DNA of 64,000 nucleotides, taken from assembly GCA_022870745.1 (NCBI GenBank), contig CP085323.1, positions 1,550,001 through 1,614,000 on the forward strand, written 5' to 3'. Below are positions 1-8,636 of the stretch, piece after piece; within the stretch, counting starts at the first letter, position 1; each line of letters starts with the position of its first letter. A model generated the notes under the pieces. It saw nothing but the letters and a program-made list of their open reading frames with translations, was not told the DNA's origin and made no database searches. The DNA is from Silvibacterium acidisoli. Its GTDB lineage: Bacteria; Acidobacteriota; Terriglobia; Terriglobales; Acidobacteriaceae. Position numbers and translations under genes: made by a program.

Positions 1-1
1 C

Positions 2-1339
2 GTTCTGACCGACTCTCTCTATGGCGGCAACGGCGATTACCGCCTGCGCCAGGAGGCCGTTCTCGGCATGGGCGGAGCGCGCATCCTCGAAGCGCTCGAT
101 TACCAGCCGCTCGTCTATCACATGAACGAAGGCCATGCCGCCCTGCTTACCATTGCCCTGCTCAAGCAGCAGATCTTCGGCGAGCCCCTCGAAAGCGCCG
201 GCCCCGCGGACATTGAAGCCATCCGGCAAAAGTGTGTTTTCACGACGCATACGCCAGTTCCGGCCGGTCACGACCGTTTCTCCGCTGAGCAATCGCAACG
301 CATTCTCGGCGCAGAGCGCACTGCGCTGCTCGAACGCATCGGTGCCTTCCACGAAGGCCTGCTCAACATGACCTATGTCGCGCTTCGCTTTTCGCGTTTT
401 GTAAACGGCGTGGCAATGCAGCACGGCAAGGTCTCGCGCGAAATGTTCCCGGAATACTCGATCGAGGCGATCACCAACGGTGTGCACGCCGGAACCTGGA
501 CCGCACCCGCCGTGCAGGAGGTCTTCGATCGTCACCTGCCGCACTGGCGCCAGGACAATCTTGCACTGCGTTACGCCATCGACATCCCTGAGTCTGAAAT
601 CGCCGAGGCTCATGCCGAGTCGAAAAAGGCGCTCCTTACAGCCGTTAAGGAGCGGACGGGCGTGGAACTGCGTCCGGATATCTTCACGATCGGCTTCGCC
701 CGCCGCGCCGCAACCTACAAGCGCAGCACCCTGCTCTTTGACGATCCCGAACGCCTCGTCAAGATGGCCAGGGACTTCGGCGGCCTCCAGATCGCGTACG
801 CGGGCAAGGCTCACCCTGCCGACGAGCCCGGTAAGGCAATGATCAGGAAGGTGATCGAACTCTCGCACGAGCTGAGTTCAGACCTGCTGAAGATTGTTTA
901 CCTGGAGAATTACGAGTGGAACCTCGGCGCTTTGCTTACCGGCGGAGTCGATGTCTGGCTCAATACTCCGAAGAGGCCCTATGAAGCCTCCGGCACCAGC
1001 GGCATGAAAGCGGCTCTGAATGGAGTTCCCAGTCTCAGCATCCTCGATGGCTGGTGGATTGAAGGCTGGATCGAGGGTGTGACCGGCTGGGCCATCGAAG
1101 ATATGGAGACCGAATCCGAGGAAGCCAACTCTCTCTACGAGCACCTTGAGCAGGTCGTTCTGCCGCTCTACTATCAACAGCCCGACCAGTGGAGGCGGAT
1201 CATGCGCTCGACGATCGCGCTGAATGGCTCCTACTTCAACACGCAGCGGATGCTGGAGCAGTATGTGCAGAACTCCTACTTCCCCGAGATCGCAGTGCCC
1301 CGGGCAATTTCCGTCCCCGAACCCGTCCTCGCCCGCTAG
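2..1339 (+). CDS. alpha-glucan (glycogen/maltodextrin) phosphorylase, 3' part
   Basis: The reading frame is open from the window edge, so the N-terminal part lies upstream. The visible 445 residues begin with LTDSLYGGNGDYRLRQEAVL, typical of the alpha-glucan phosphorylases (GT35) that carry a DUF3417 N-terminus. The enzyme releases glucose-1-phosphate from alpha-1,4-glucan with inorganic phosphate and pyridoxal phosphate in the cytoplasm. The PLP lysine lies in EASGTSGMKAALNG near the C-terminus, and GFARRAATYKR and ITNGVHAGTW are further conserved blocks. It is followed by a 174-bp gap with a perfect 10-bp inverted repeat. Family assignment is secure. The natural chain length of its substrate cannot be read from sequence. 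Confidence 0.93.
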   Translation, partial: VLTDSLYGGNGDYRLRQEAVLGMGGARILEALDYQPLVYHMNEGHAALLTIALLKQQIFGEPLESAGPADIEAIRQKCVFTTHTPVPAGHDRFSAEQSQRILGAERTALLERIGAFHEGLLNMTYVALRFSRFVNGVAMQHGKVSREMFPEYSIEAITNGVHAGTWTAPAVQEVFDRHLPHWRQDNLALRYAIDIPESEIAEAHAESKKALLTAVKERTGVELRPDIFTIGFARRAATYKRSTLLFDDPERLVKMARDFGGLQIAYAGKAHPADEPGKAMIRKVIELSHELSSDLLKIVYLENYEWNLGALLTGGVDVWLNTPKRPYEASGTSGMKAALNGVPSLSILDGWWIEGWIEGVTGWAIEDMETESEEANSLYEHLEQVVLPLYYQQPDQWRRIMRSTIALNGSYFNTQRMLEQYVQNSYFPEIAVPRAISVPEPVLAR

Positions 1340-1375
1340 ATCACACAAAAGTGTCATGAAATCAATGACATGAGT

Positions 1376-1409
1376 AGCGCCACTGCCATACATTCGCAGC
1401 AGTGGCGCT
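1376..1409. repeat. 10-bp perfect inverted repeat (hairpin)
   Basis: AGCGCCACTG (1376-1385) and CAGTGGCGCT (1400-1409) form a perfect 10-bp stem with a 14-nt loop, just after the phosphorylase stop codon. No T-run follows, so it may be a processing or factor-dependent termination hairpin, or an operator. A TATACT hexamer (1412-1417) sits immediately downstream and could be a -10 element for the next gene, but I see no good -35. Confidence 0.45.
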
Positions 1410-1513
1410 GCTATACTTAGGCAGGACGCTAACCGACCGCTGCATGGCATTCTGACTGGTCCGTTCCCCACATCCGCGTTCTGCGTCATACGAAAGCACA
1501 GGGAGAAACACTG

Positions 1514-2971
1514 GTGAACCAGGTTGTCGTAGAGGAAACCGTTCAGTCGGCCTCATCGCGCCCGATTTGTGTCGATCTTGACGGCACATTGGTGAAGAGC
1601 GACACGCTGATCGATTCACTTCTTCTGCTCGTACGCACTTACCCGCTTCGTTCGCTGCAGGCCCCTCTGTGGATCACCGGCGGCAAGGCTGCGCTCAAAG
1701 CGAAGGTCGTCTCTTATGTGCAGCTCGATGTGGAGCACCTGCCGTACAACAGCGAACTGCTGGAGTATCTGCGGGCCGAGCACCGCCAGGGGCGCAAGAT
1801 CTACCTGACGACCGGCGCGGACAGCAGCCTCGCCCATCGCATTGCCGAACACCTTGGCATCTTTGAGGGCGTACTGGCCAGTGACGGCACCGTCAACCTG
1901 ATCGGCCACAACAAGCTCGATAGCCTCAAGCAGCTTTTTGCGGCAGACGGATTCGATTACATCGGAAATGCTCCGCCGGACGTTCCGCTCTTTGAGCATG
2001 CGGGCTACGCCATGGTGGCGAACCCCAGCTTCGGGCTCCGGGCGCTCATCAAATCGAAGAAGATTCCGGTACGTCACCATTTCCGCGACCAGGGCAAACC
2101 GCTTAAGGTTTTCCTGAAAGCGATTCGCCTGCACCAGTGGGCGAAAAACATTCTGATATTCGCGCCGCTGGTGCTGGCGCACTCTTTCCAGCTTCCCCTG
2201 ATCGTCCGGGCGATCGTGGCGTTCCTCTGCTTCAGCCTGTGCGCGTCCGCCACATACATCATTAACGACCTGCTGGATATCGAGGCGGATCGCCGCCACC
2301 ACAAGAAGCGGCTTCGTCCCTTTGCCTCCGGAAACCTGTCGGTGCAGGGTGGCATCGCGATCATCGTGGTATTCATGACGCTGTCTCTGGCAGGCGCGGC
2401 CTATCTTTCGCGGGATTTCCTCGGCTGGCTGCTGCTCTACCTGGTCACCACGCTCTCCTATTCGCTCTACCTGAAGCGTGTCGTGCTGATCGACGTCATT
2501 CTGCTTTCCGGCCTTTACACGCTGCGCATGCTGGCAGGCGGAGCCGCCACATATACTGACTTCTCTCCGTGGCTGGCTGCCTTCTCAATCTTCCTCTTTC
2601 TCTCGCTCGCCATGGTCAAGCGCTTCAGCGAACTCGAGAACATCAAGGCGAAGGGCAATGCGCTGTCCAATGGACGCGGCTATCTGCTGGCCGATATCGA
2701 GCAGCTTCGAGCCTTTGGTACTTCGAGCGCCTATGCGTCCGTGGTCGTTTTCGCGTTCTATATCTACGGCGCAGGCTCGGCCGGGCTTTATCAGCACCCA
2801 AGCCGCTTATGGCTGATGACCCCGCTGCTCATCCTGTGGCTCAGCCGCGTGTGGCTGCTGGCCTCGCGGGGCGAGATGGACGAAGATCCGGTCATCTTTG
2901 CCGTCACCGACCGCATGAGCCTGTTGATTGGAGCATTCGTCGTGCTGATCGCCGTCCTGGCGGCGCTGTGA
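1514..2971 (+). CDS. HAD-UbiA fusion, decaprenyl-phosphate phosphoribosyltransferase-like
   Basis: The 485-residue protein has two parts. Residues ~15-200 are a HAD hydrolase domain with the DxD nucleophile motif DLDGT (Asp21, Asp23) and a TTGAD block. Residues ~205-485 are a polytopic UbiA prenyltransferase domain with the Mg-binding NDLLDIEAD motif followed by KRLRP. The block YSLYLKRVVLIDVI followed by LRMLAGG resembles Rv3806c-type enzymes, which transfer phosphoribose from PRPP to decaprenyl phosphate. By analogy the HAD half could remove the 5-phosphate from the product, fusing two steps. The GTG start has GGGAGA eight bases upstream. The next gene is an SDR resembling the epimerase reductase of the same pathway. 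Substrate assignment is inferred; another polyprenyl acceptor is possible. Confidence 0.8.
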   Translation: MNQVVVEETVQSASSRPICVDLDGTLVKSDTLIDSLLLLVRTYPLRSLQAPLWITGGKAALKAKVVSYVQLDVEHLPYNSELLEYLRAEHRQGRKIYLTTGADSSLAHRIAEHLGIFEGVLASDGTVNLIGHNKLDSLKQLFAADGFDYIGNAPPDVPLFEHAGYAMVANPSFGLRALIKSKKIPVRHHFRDQGKPLKVFLKAIRLHQWAKNILIFAPLVLAHSFQLPLIVRAIVAFLCFSLCASATYIINDLLDIEADRRHHKKRLRPFASGNLSVQGGIAIIVVFMTLSLAGAAYLSRDFLGWLLLYLVTTLSYSLYLKRVVLIDVILLSGLYTLRMLAGGAATYTDFSPWLAAFSIFLFLSLAMVKRFSELENIKAKGNALSNGRGYLLADIEQLRAFGTSSAYASVVVFAFYIYGAGSAGLYQHPSRLWLMTPLLILWLSRVWLLASRGEMDEDPVIFAVTDRMSLLIGAFVVLIAVLAAL

Positions 2972-3047
2972 TGGAAGAGTGTAAACAGCCACTGCTACGC
3001 AATCAGCTTTTGCATGTAGATCCGTTTTTTCCGCCTTCCGGCAGAGA

Positions 3048-3818
3048 GTGATATCCAGATTGGCAAACGACAACGCCCTTCCCAAAAACATCCTCGTACT
3101 CGGCGCAACATCCGCCATCGCCGAGGCTACGCTGCGCCTTCTCGCTCCCCATGGAGCACGTTTCTTCCTCGTTGCCCGCAATGCGCAGAAGCTGCAGGCC
3201 GTCGCGGCCGACATTAAGATTCGCGGCGCAGTGAACGTCACGACGCACGTCATGGACCTGGACGACACCGCCGCGCACCCCGCCATGCTCGCAGCCGCAG
3301 CCGAAAACCTCGGCACCATCCAACTGGCGCTGCTGGCCCATGGCATTCTGGGCGACCAGGAAAAGGCCGAACAAAACTATTTCGAGGCCGAGGCGATCCT
3401 GGGAACCAACTTCATGGCTCCGGTCTCGCTCATCACATGGCTCGCGAACTATTTCGTGTCGACCCACCAGGGATGCCTCGCAGTCATCTCCTCAGTCGCG
3501 GGCGATCGTGGCCGCAAAAGCAACTACGTCTACGGAGCTTCCAAGGGAGCGCTGAACATCTTCCTCGATGGCGTACGTAACCGCATCGACCGTGAAGGCG
3601 TGCACGTGCTGACGATCAAGCCCGGCTTCGTGGCTACACCGATGACGGCGCATCTGCCGCAAAATGCACTCTTCGCGCAGCCATCCAAGGTTGCGGCAGG
3701 CATTCTGGCAGCGATCCGGAAGCGGAAAGATGTGGCTTACGTCCCCGGCTTCTGGGCTCTGATCATGCTTATTCTTCGCATGATTCCGCGACCGATCTTC
3801 AAAAAGCTGAACGTCTGA
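3048..3818 (+). CDS. SDR, decaprenylphospho-ribose 2-epimerase reductase (DprE2)-like
   Basis: A 256-residue short-chain dehydrogenase. The nucleotide-binding loop is VLGATSAIAEA instead of the usual TGxxxGIG, and the catalytic Ser/Tyr/Lys set appears as SSVAGDRG and YGASK (Tyr near 160). The C-terminus ends in a hydrophobic/basic segment, ILRMIPRPIFKKL, as in DprE2-type enzymes that reduce the 2-keto intermediate to arabinose. It starts with GTG 76 bp after the HAD-UbiA gene, so the two are probably co-transcribed. No FAD-dependent DprE1 partner is visible nearby. The DprE2 role is inferred from similarity and this neighbour. A generic SDR cannot be excluded. Confidence 0.75.
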   Translation: MISRLANDNALPKNILVLGATSAIAEATLRLLAPHGARFFLVARNAQKLQAVAADIKIRGAVNVTTHVMDLDDTAAHPAMLAAAAENLGTIQLALLAHGILGDQEKAEQNYFEAEAILGTNFMAPVSLITWLANYFVSTHQGCLAVISSVAGDRGRKSNYVYGASKGALNIFLDGVRNRIDREGVHVLTIKPGFVATPMTAHLPQNALFAQPSKVAAGILAAIRKRKDVAYVPGFWALIMLILRMIPRPIFKKLNV

Positions 3819-4154
3819 CCCTGTGCTCTATCCCCGCCCGCAAACGCGGATCCGAAGGTACCTTTGCATCAACTGCGAGGGCCGCTACATCTGATGCTGT
3901 GAACCCTTTTGCAAGGGGTCCTTTCCGCAACGTTGTACGTCTAGATGTTAGCTTTTCTGCATTTTTTGCAGGACTTATTTAATTTGTAGCTTGTATTTTG
4001 GGATCGTGCGTCCGTCTGCTCCCGGCTGTCCACGTGTCTGCTGATATTTCGCTCTCCAGATCCGTATCGTAATTTCAGCAGCAGCCGAACGCCTGCCCAA
4101 ACCGCATCCACCATGATGCCGCTGCCGGATGCCGCCAGGAGACGCTGAAAAGAT
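3819..4154. other. 336-bp intergenic region upstream of the efflux operon
   Basis: No convincing gene. It holds a short 7-bp stem with a 3-nt loop around 3903-3919 (ACCCTTT / AAGGGGT with one G-T pair) but no T-run. It also has a notably AT-rich stretch at about 3948-4000, and CTGCA/TGCAG around a T-tract near 3957-3971. The AT-rich part is the likeliest promoter location for the efflux operon, but I cannot assign -35/-10 boxes. A Shine-Dalgarno-like AGGAGA lies about 11 bases before the ATG at 4155. Confidence 0.5.
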
Positions 4155-7100
4155 ATGTGGATAGTTCGTCTAGCGCTACGACGCCCTTATACGTTCGTCG
4201 TATTCGCATTGCTGCTGTTGATCCTTGGTCCGCTCACGGTGCTCAATACGCCTACGGACATTTTCCCGAATATCGATATCCCCGTCGTCTCGATCGTCTG
4301 GCAGTACACCGGTCTTTCTGCGCAGCAGATGTCGACCCGCATCGTCTATCAGACGGAACGCACGCTGACGACCACGGTCAACAATATCGAGCACATCGAA
4401 TCGAACTCGATGTACGGCATCGGTGTTGTGAAAATCTATTTTCAGCCGGGCGTAGACATCGCGAATGCCGTCGCGCAGGTCACCGCTATTTCCCAGACGC
4501 AGTTGAAGCAGCTGCCTCCCGGCACAACGCCTCCGCTGGTGCTGCAGTACTCTGCATCGTCAGTTCCGATCATTCAGATCGGTCTTTCCGGTCAAGGCCT
4601 CACGGAACAGCAGCTGAACGATCTCGGCCTGAACTTTATCCGTACCCAGATCGTGACCGTCGAAGGCGCCGGTATTCCCTATCCGTATGGCGGCAAGCAG
4701 CGCCAGATCCAGGTAGACATCAACTACCGGGCATTGCAGGCAAAAGGCCTGGCTCCTTCGGACATCGTCAACACCATCACTGCTCAAAACGTGATTCTGC
4801 CCTCCGGCACTATCAAGATGGGCAAGTTCGAGTATCAGCTGGAGACCAACAGCGCGCCTGCGGCGGTTGCAGAGCTCAATGACCTGCCGATCAAATACGT
4901 CAACGGCGCAATGGTATACATCCATGACGTGGCACACGTCCGCGATGGCTTCCCGCCGCAGACGAACGTTGTGCGCGTGGATGGGCAGCGAGCCTCGCTG
5001 CTCTCCGTCATCAAGACCGGTAAGACCTCGACCCTCGATATCGTCAGTGGAGTCCGGGCAAAGCTGACCGACATCAAAGGACAGCTTCCGCCCACTCTGA
5101 AAATGACTCCCCTGGGCGACCAGTCGATCTTCGTCCGCGCCTCGATCGATGGCGTTGTGCGCGAAGCCATCATCGCAGCCTGTCTGACGGCTGTAATGAT
5201 TCTGATCTTTCTCGGCAGCTGGCGCAGCACGCTCATCATCGCCGTATCGATTCCCCTGTCCATCATCTGCTCGCTGCTTGTACTGGCGGCGCTGGGCGAA
5301 ACGATCAACATCATGACCCTCGGCGGCCTGGCGCTGGCCGTCGGTATTCTCGTCGATGACGCCACGGTCGAAATCGAAAACATCAACCGTAACCTCGAGA
5401 TGGGGAAGGCCATCGAACAGGCGATTCTCGACGGCGCCGCGCAGATCGCGGTTCCGGCGCTTGTGGCCACCATCTCGATCTGCATCGTGTTCGTACCGAT
5501 GTTCTTCCTCACCGGCGTCGCCCGGTACCTCTTCGTGCCACTGGCGGAAGCGGTCTGCTTCGCCATGCTCGCCTCATACATCCTTTCGCGAACCATCGTG
5601 CCGACCATGGCTCGCTACCTGCTGAAGGAGATGGACGAAGACCACCACGAGAATCTGAAGAAGAGCCGCAATCCTCTCGTGCGCTTCCAGCAGGGCTTCG
5701 AGCACCATTTCGAAAACCTGCGCGTCGGTTACCGGCGCATCCTCGAGCTTTGTGTCGCTCACTCGGCAATCTTCATGATTGCCTTTCTCTCCTTCGCGGT
5801 GATTTCCGCCGTCGTGCTCTTTCCGTTCCTTGGGCAGGATTTCTTCCCCTCGGTGGATAGCGGCCAGTTCAAGATCCACGTTCGCGCACATAGCGGCACC
5901 CGTATTGAAGACGTGGCGGATCTCTGTGACCAGGTGGATAACACGATTCGTCAGGTCATCCCCAAGGCCGAACTGACGACCATCATCGACAACATCGGGT
6001 TGCCATATAGCGGTATCAACACCTCGTATTCGAACTCAGCCACCATCGGGTCCTGGGATGCCGATATCCAGGTCTCGCTGAACGAGAAGCATCACCCGAC
6101 CGACGATTACGTTCAGCAGCTGCGCGGGATTCTGAACCAGAAGTTCCCGGGCGTAATTTTTTACACTCTGCCCGTCGACATGGTGACGCAGATTCTTAAC
6201 TTCGGACTGCCGGCGCCTCTCGACATCCAGATCCTCGGCCAGAATATGTACGCGAACCGCGAGCTCGCCGAGAAGATGATGAACGACATCAAGCACATCG
6301 GCGGCACTGCGGATCTGCGCATCCAGCAGCCTTTCGATCAGCCGGTGATGAATGTCAATGTCGACCGCTCCAAGGCGGAGCAGCTCGGCCTGACACAGAC
6401 CCAGGTTGCCGATGGCCTGCTCACCGCAGCCTCCGGCAGCTTCCAGACGTCGCCGAACTACTGGCTGAACCCCGCGACGGGAGCCAGCTACCAGGTCGCT
6501 GTACAGGCGCCGCAGTACAACTTCGACACCATGCAGGACCTGAAGAATACGCCGCTGAATCCACCGGCGGACAATGCGGCATCGACAGCAATCAACGGAA
6601 CCTCTGCGAACAACGGGCGCCCCTTCCAGATCCTGAACAACGTGGCGGATGTCGTACCCTCGCAGGAGCCGGCCACGGTGACGCACTACAACATCTCTCC
6701 GGCGATCGATATCTACGGCAACGTCGTGAATACCGACCTGAAGAGCGTATCCGACCAGATCCAGCAGGTTGTCGCCAAGTATCACAGCCAGTTGCCCAAC
6801 GGCTCCCACGTGATCATTCGCGGACAGGTACAGACCATGAACGCCTCGTTCCGCGGTCTCTATCTTGGCCTCGTCTTCTCGATCGTGCTGGTCTACTTGC
6901 TGATCGTCGTGAACTTCCAGTCCTGGCTCGATCCATTCATCATCATCTCGGCGCTTCCGGCCGCGATTTCGGGCATCGTATGGTTCCTCTTCATCACACA
7001 TACCCGGATCAGCGTTCCGGCTCTGACCGGCTCGATCATGTGCATGGGCGTGGCGACCTCCAACTCGATCCTCGTGATCTCATTCGCACGAGAGCAGCTT

Positions 7101-7406
7101 GAGGAGACAGTGGGCGATGCGAAGGCAGCGGCCTTAAGCGCCGGCTTCACACGCTTCCGGCCTGTCATCATGACGGCGCTGGCCATGATCATCGGCATGG
7201 TACCCATGGCTCTCGGCCTGGGCGATGGCGGCGAGCAGAACGCGCCTCTCGGTCGCGCCGTCATCGGAGGCCTGCTGTTTGCTACTGTTTCGACACTCTT
7301 TTTCGTACCGACTTTCTTCTGCGCTATCCACGGCTCGCTTGAAAAGCGCCGCCAGAAGCGCGAAGCCCGTCACACTCACGGCCAGCAAGTGGCAGCGGAG
7401 AACTAA
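4155..7406 (+). CDS. RND efflux transporter, permease subunit (AcrB/HAE1-like)
   Basis: At 1083 residues it is the full length of the AcrB/MexB/CusA superfamily: a first membrane helix, a large periplasmic loop, a helix bundle, a second periplasmic loop and a second bundle. The helix 4 proton-relay acidic pair is in VGILVDDATVEIEN, matching the usual VDDA block of drug-type pumps. This inner membrane trimer would export substrates using proton antiport. It is the first gene of permease-adaptor-outer membrane factor. The adaptor follows after 3 bp. The substrate is unknown. The lack of CusA-type methionine motifs argues weakly against a dedicated copper/silver pump. Confidence 0.93.
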   Translation: MWIVRLALRRPYTFVVFALLLLILGPLTVLNTPTDIFPNIDIPVVSIVWQYTGLSAQQMSTRIVYQTERTLTTTVNNIEHIESNSMYGIGVVKIYFQPGVDIANAVAQVTAISQTQLKQLPPGTTPPLVLQYSASSVPIIQIGLSGQGLTEQQLNDLGLNFIRTQIVTVEGAGIPYPYGGKQRQIQVDINYRALQAKGLAPSDIVNTITAQNVILPSGTIKMGKFEYQLETNSAPAAVAELNDLPIKYVNGAMVYIHDVAHVRDGFPPQTNVVRVDGQRASLLSVIKTGKTSTLDIVSGVRAKLTDIKGQLPPTLKMTPLGDQSIFVRASIDGVVREAIIAACLTAVMILIFLGSWRSTLIIAVSIPLSIICSLLVLAALGETINIMTLGGLALAVGILVDDATVEIENINRNLEMGKAIEQAILDGAAQIAVPALVATISICIVFVPMFFLTGVARYLFVPLAEAVCFAMLASYILSRTIVPTMARYLLKEMDEDHHENLKKSRNPLVRFQQGFEHHFENLRVGYRRILELCVAHSAIFMIAFLSFAVISAVVLFPFLGQDFFPSVDSGQFKIHVRAHSGTRIEDVADLCDQVDNTIRQVIPKAELTTIIDNIGLPYSGINTSYSNSATIGSWDADIQVSLNEKHHPTDDYVQQLRGILNQKFPGVIFYTLPVDMVTQILNFGLPAPLDIQILGQNMYANRELAEKMMNDIKHIGGTADLRIQQPFDQPVMNVNVDRSKAEQLGLTQTQVADGLLTAASGSFQTSPNYWLNPATGASYQVAVQAPQYNFDTMQDLKNTPLNPPADNAASTAINGTSANNGRPFQILNNVADVVPSQEPATVTHYNISPAIDIYGNVVNTDLKSVSDQIQQVVAKYHSQLPNGSHVIIRGQVQTMNASFRGLYLGLVFSIVLVYLLIVVNFQSWLDPFIIISALPAAISGIVWFLFITHTRISVPALTGSIMCMGVATSNSILVISFAREQLEETVGDAKAAALSAGFTRFRPVIMTALAMIIGMVPMALGLGDGGEQNAPLGRAVIGGLLFATVSTLFFVPTFFCAIHGSLEKRRQKREARHTHGQQVAAEN

Positions 7407-7409
7407 ATC

Positions 7410-8636
7410 ATGAGCGAATCTACCCAGCATCAGACTTCCGGCGACGCCAAGCCGCCCATTTCCGGCGGAAAAGCCATTGTTCTATTGCTCGTTGTACTTG
7501 TCGTTGCCGTCATCCTCGCCGTAACCGGCATCATTCCGCGTCTTCGCGCCCGCACCAAGCTGGACACGGAGACGAATGCCCTGGCCGCGCCGAACGTCCA
7601 GGTGGCCGAGCCCTCCAAGGGCAAAGCTTCCGAGGAACTGATCCTGCCCGGCACCGCACAGGCCTACACCGACGCCGGCCTCTATGCACGCACCGACGGC
7701 TACCTGAAAAAGTGGTACTTCGATATCGGATCGCACGTCAAAGAAGGCCAGCTGATCGCAGTCATCGACAGCCCTGAGATCGACCAGGAGTTGGCCCAGG
7801 CCAAGGCCGAGCTGGCCACTGCGCAAGCCACCGCCGGTTACGCCAAGACCCAGGCCACGCGCTACCAGGGACTGCTGAACGATAACGCGGTTGCCAAGCA
7901 GGACACCGATAACTTCGTGACCCAGGCGCAGTCGACCGATACCCAGGTCAAATCGGCACAAGCCAACGTGGATCGCCTTGTGCAATTGACCGGCTTCGAG
8001 AAAATCTACGCGCCGTTCACCGGCACCCTCACCGCCCGCAATGTCGATATCGGCACGCTCATCGCCTCTGGCAATACCAAGGAGCTCTTCCACCTTTCGG
8101 CTGAGCAGACGCTGCGCATTTACGTCAGCGTACCCCAGGTCGATTCTCGCTCCTGCCAGCCTGGCATGACCGCCGGCCTCACCATGGCCGAGTATCCGGG
8201 ACGTACCTTCACGGGCAAGATCGTGCGCACGGCGAACGCAATCGACCCGGCGTCCCGCACGCTGCTTGTTGAAGTCGACGTGGACAACCGTAAAGGTGAG
8301 CTCTACCCGGGCGCGTACATGCAGGTGCACTTCAATCTGAACAACCAGCCGCCGTCGCTGGTCATTCCGGTTGCCGCCATGCTCTTCCGTTCGGAAGGGC
8401 TGCGCGTCGCGGTGGTTCAGAATGGCAAGGCCAAGATGGTTCCGATCACCATTGGAAAAGACGACGGCCGGACGGTAGAAATCGTCTCCGGTCTGAATGC
8501 AGATGACCAGGTCATCCAGACGCCTCCCGACTCGCTGATCGATGGCGAAGCCGTGAACGTGGTGAAGCCGAAGGCTCAGCCGGCCGAATCTCCTGCCTCT
8601 GGCTCGAACACGCAGGGCGGAGGCCAAAAGGGATGA
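7410..8636 (+). CDS. RND efflux periplasmic adaptor (membrane fusion protein)
   Basis: A 408-residue HlyD/AcrA-like adaptor. One N-terminal hydrophobic segment (~24-45) precedes a periplasmic body. I see no lipobox, so it is probably anchored by this segment. The lipoyl halves (ARTDGYLKKWYFDIGSHVKE and FTGTLTARNVDIGTLI) flank an Ala/Gln-rich alpha-hairpin (~115-190), followed by beta-barrel and membrane-proximal domains. It links the permease to the outer membrane factor. The C-terminal tail is Pro/Ser/Gly-rich. Its stop overlaps the start of the next gene by 4 bases (ATGA), indicating translational coupling. Confidence 0.92.
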   Translation: MSESTQHQTSGDAKPPISGGKAIVLLLVVLVVAVILAVTGIIPRLRARTKLDTETNALAAPNVQVAEPSKGKASEELILPGTAQAYTDAGLYARTDGYLKKWYFDIGSHVKEGQLIAVIDSPEIDQELAQAKAELATAQATAGYAKTQATRYQGLLNDNAVAKQDTDNFVTQAQSTDTQVKSAQANVDRLVQLTGFEKIYAPFTGTLTARNVDIGTLIASGNTKELFHLSAEQTLRIYVSVPQVDSRSCQPGMTAGLTMAEYPGRTFTGKIVRTANAIDPASRTLLVEVDVDNRKGELYPGAYMQVHFNLNNQPPSLVIPVAAMLFRSEGLRVAVVQNGKAKMVPITIGKDDGRTVEIVSGLNADDQVIQTPPDSLIDGEAVNVVKPKAQPAESPASGSNTQGGGQKG

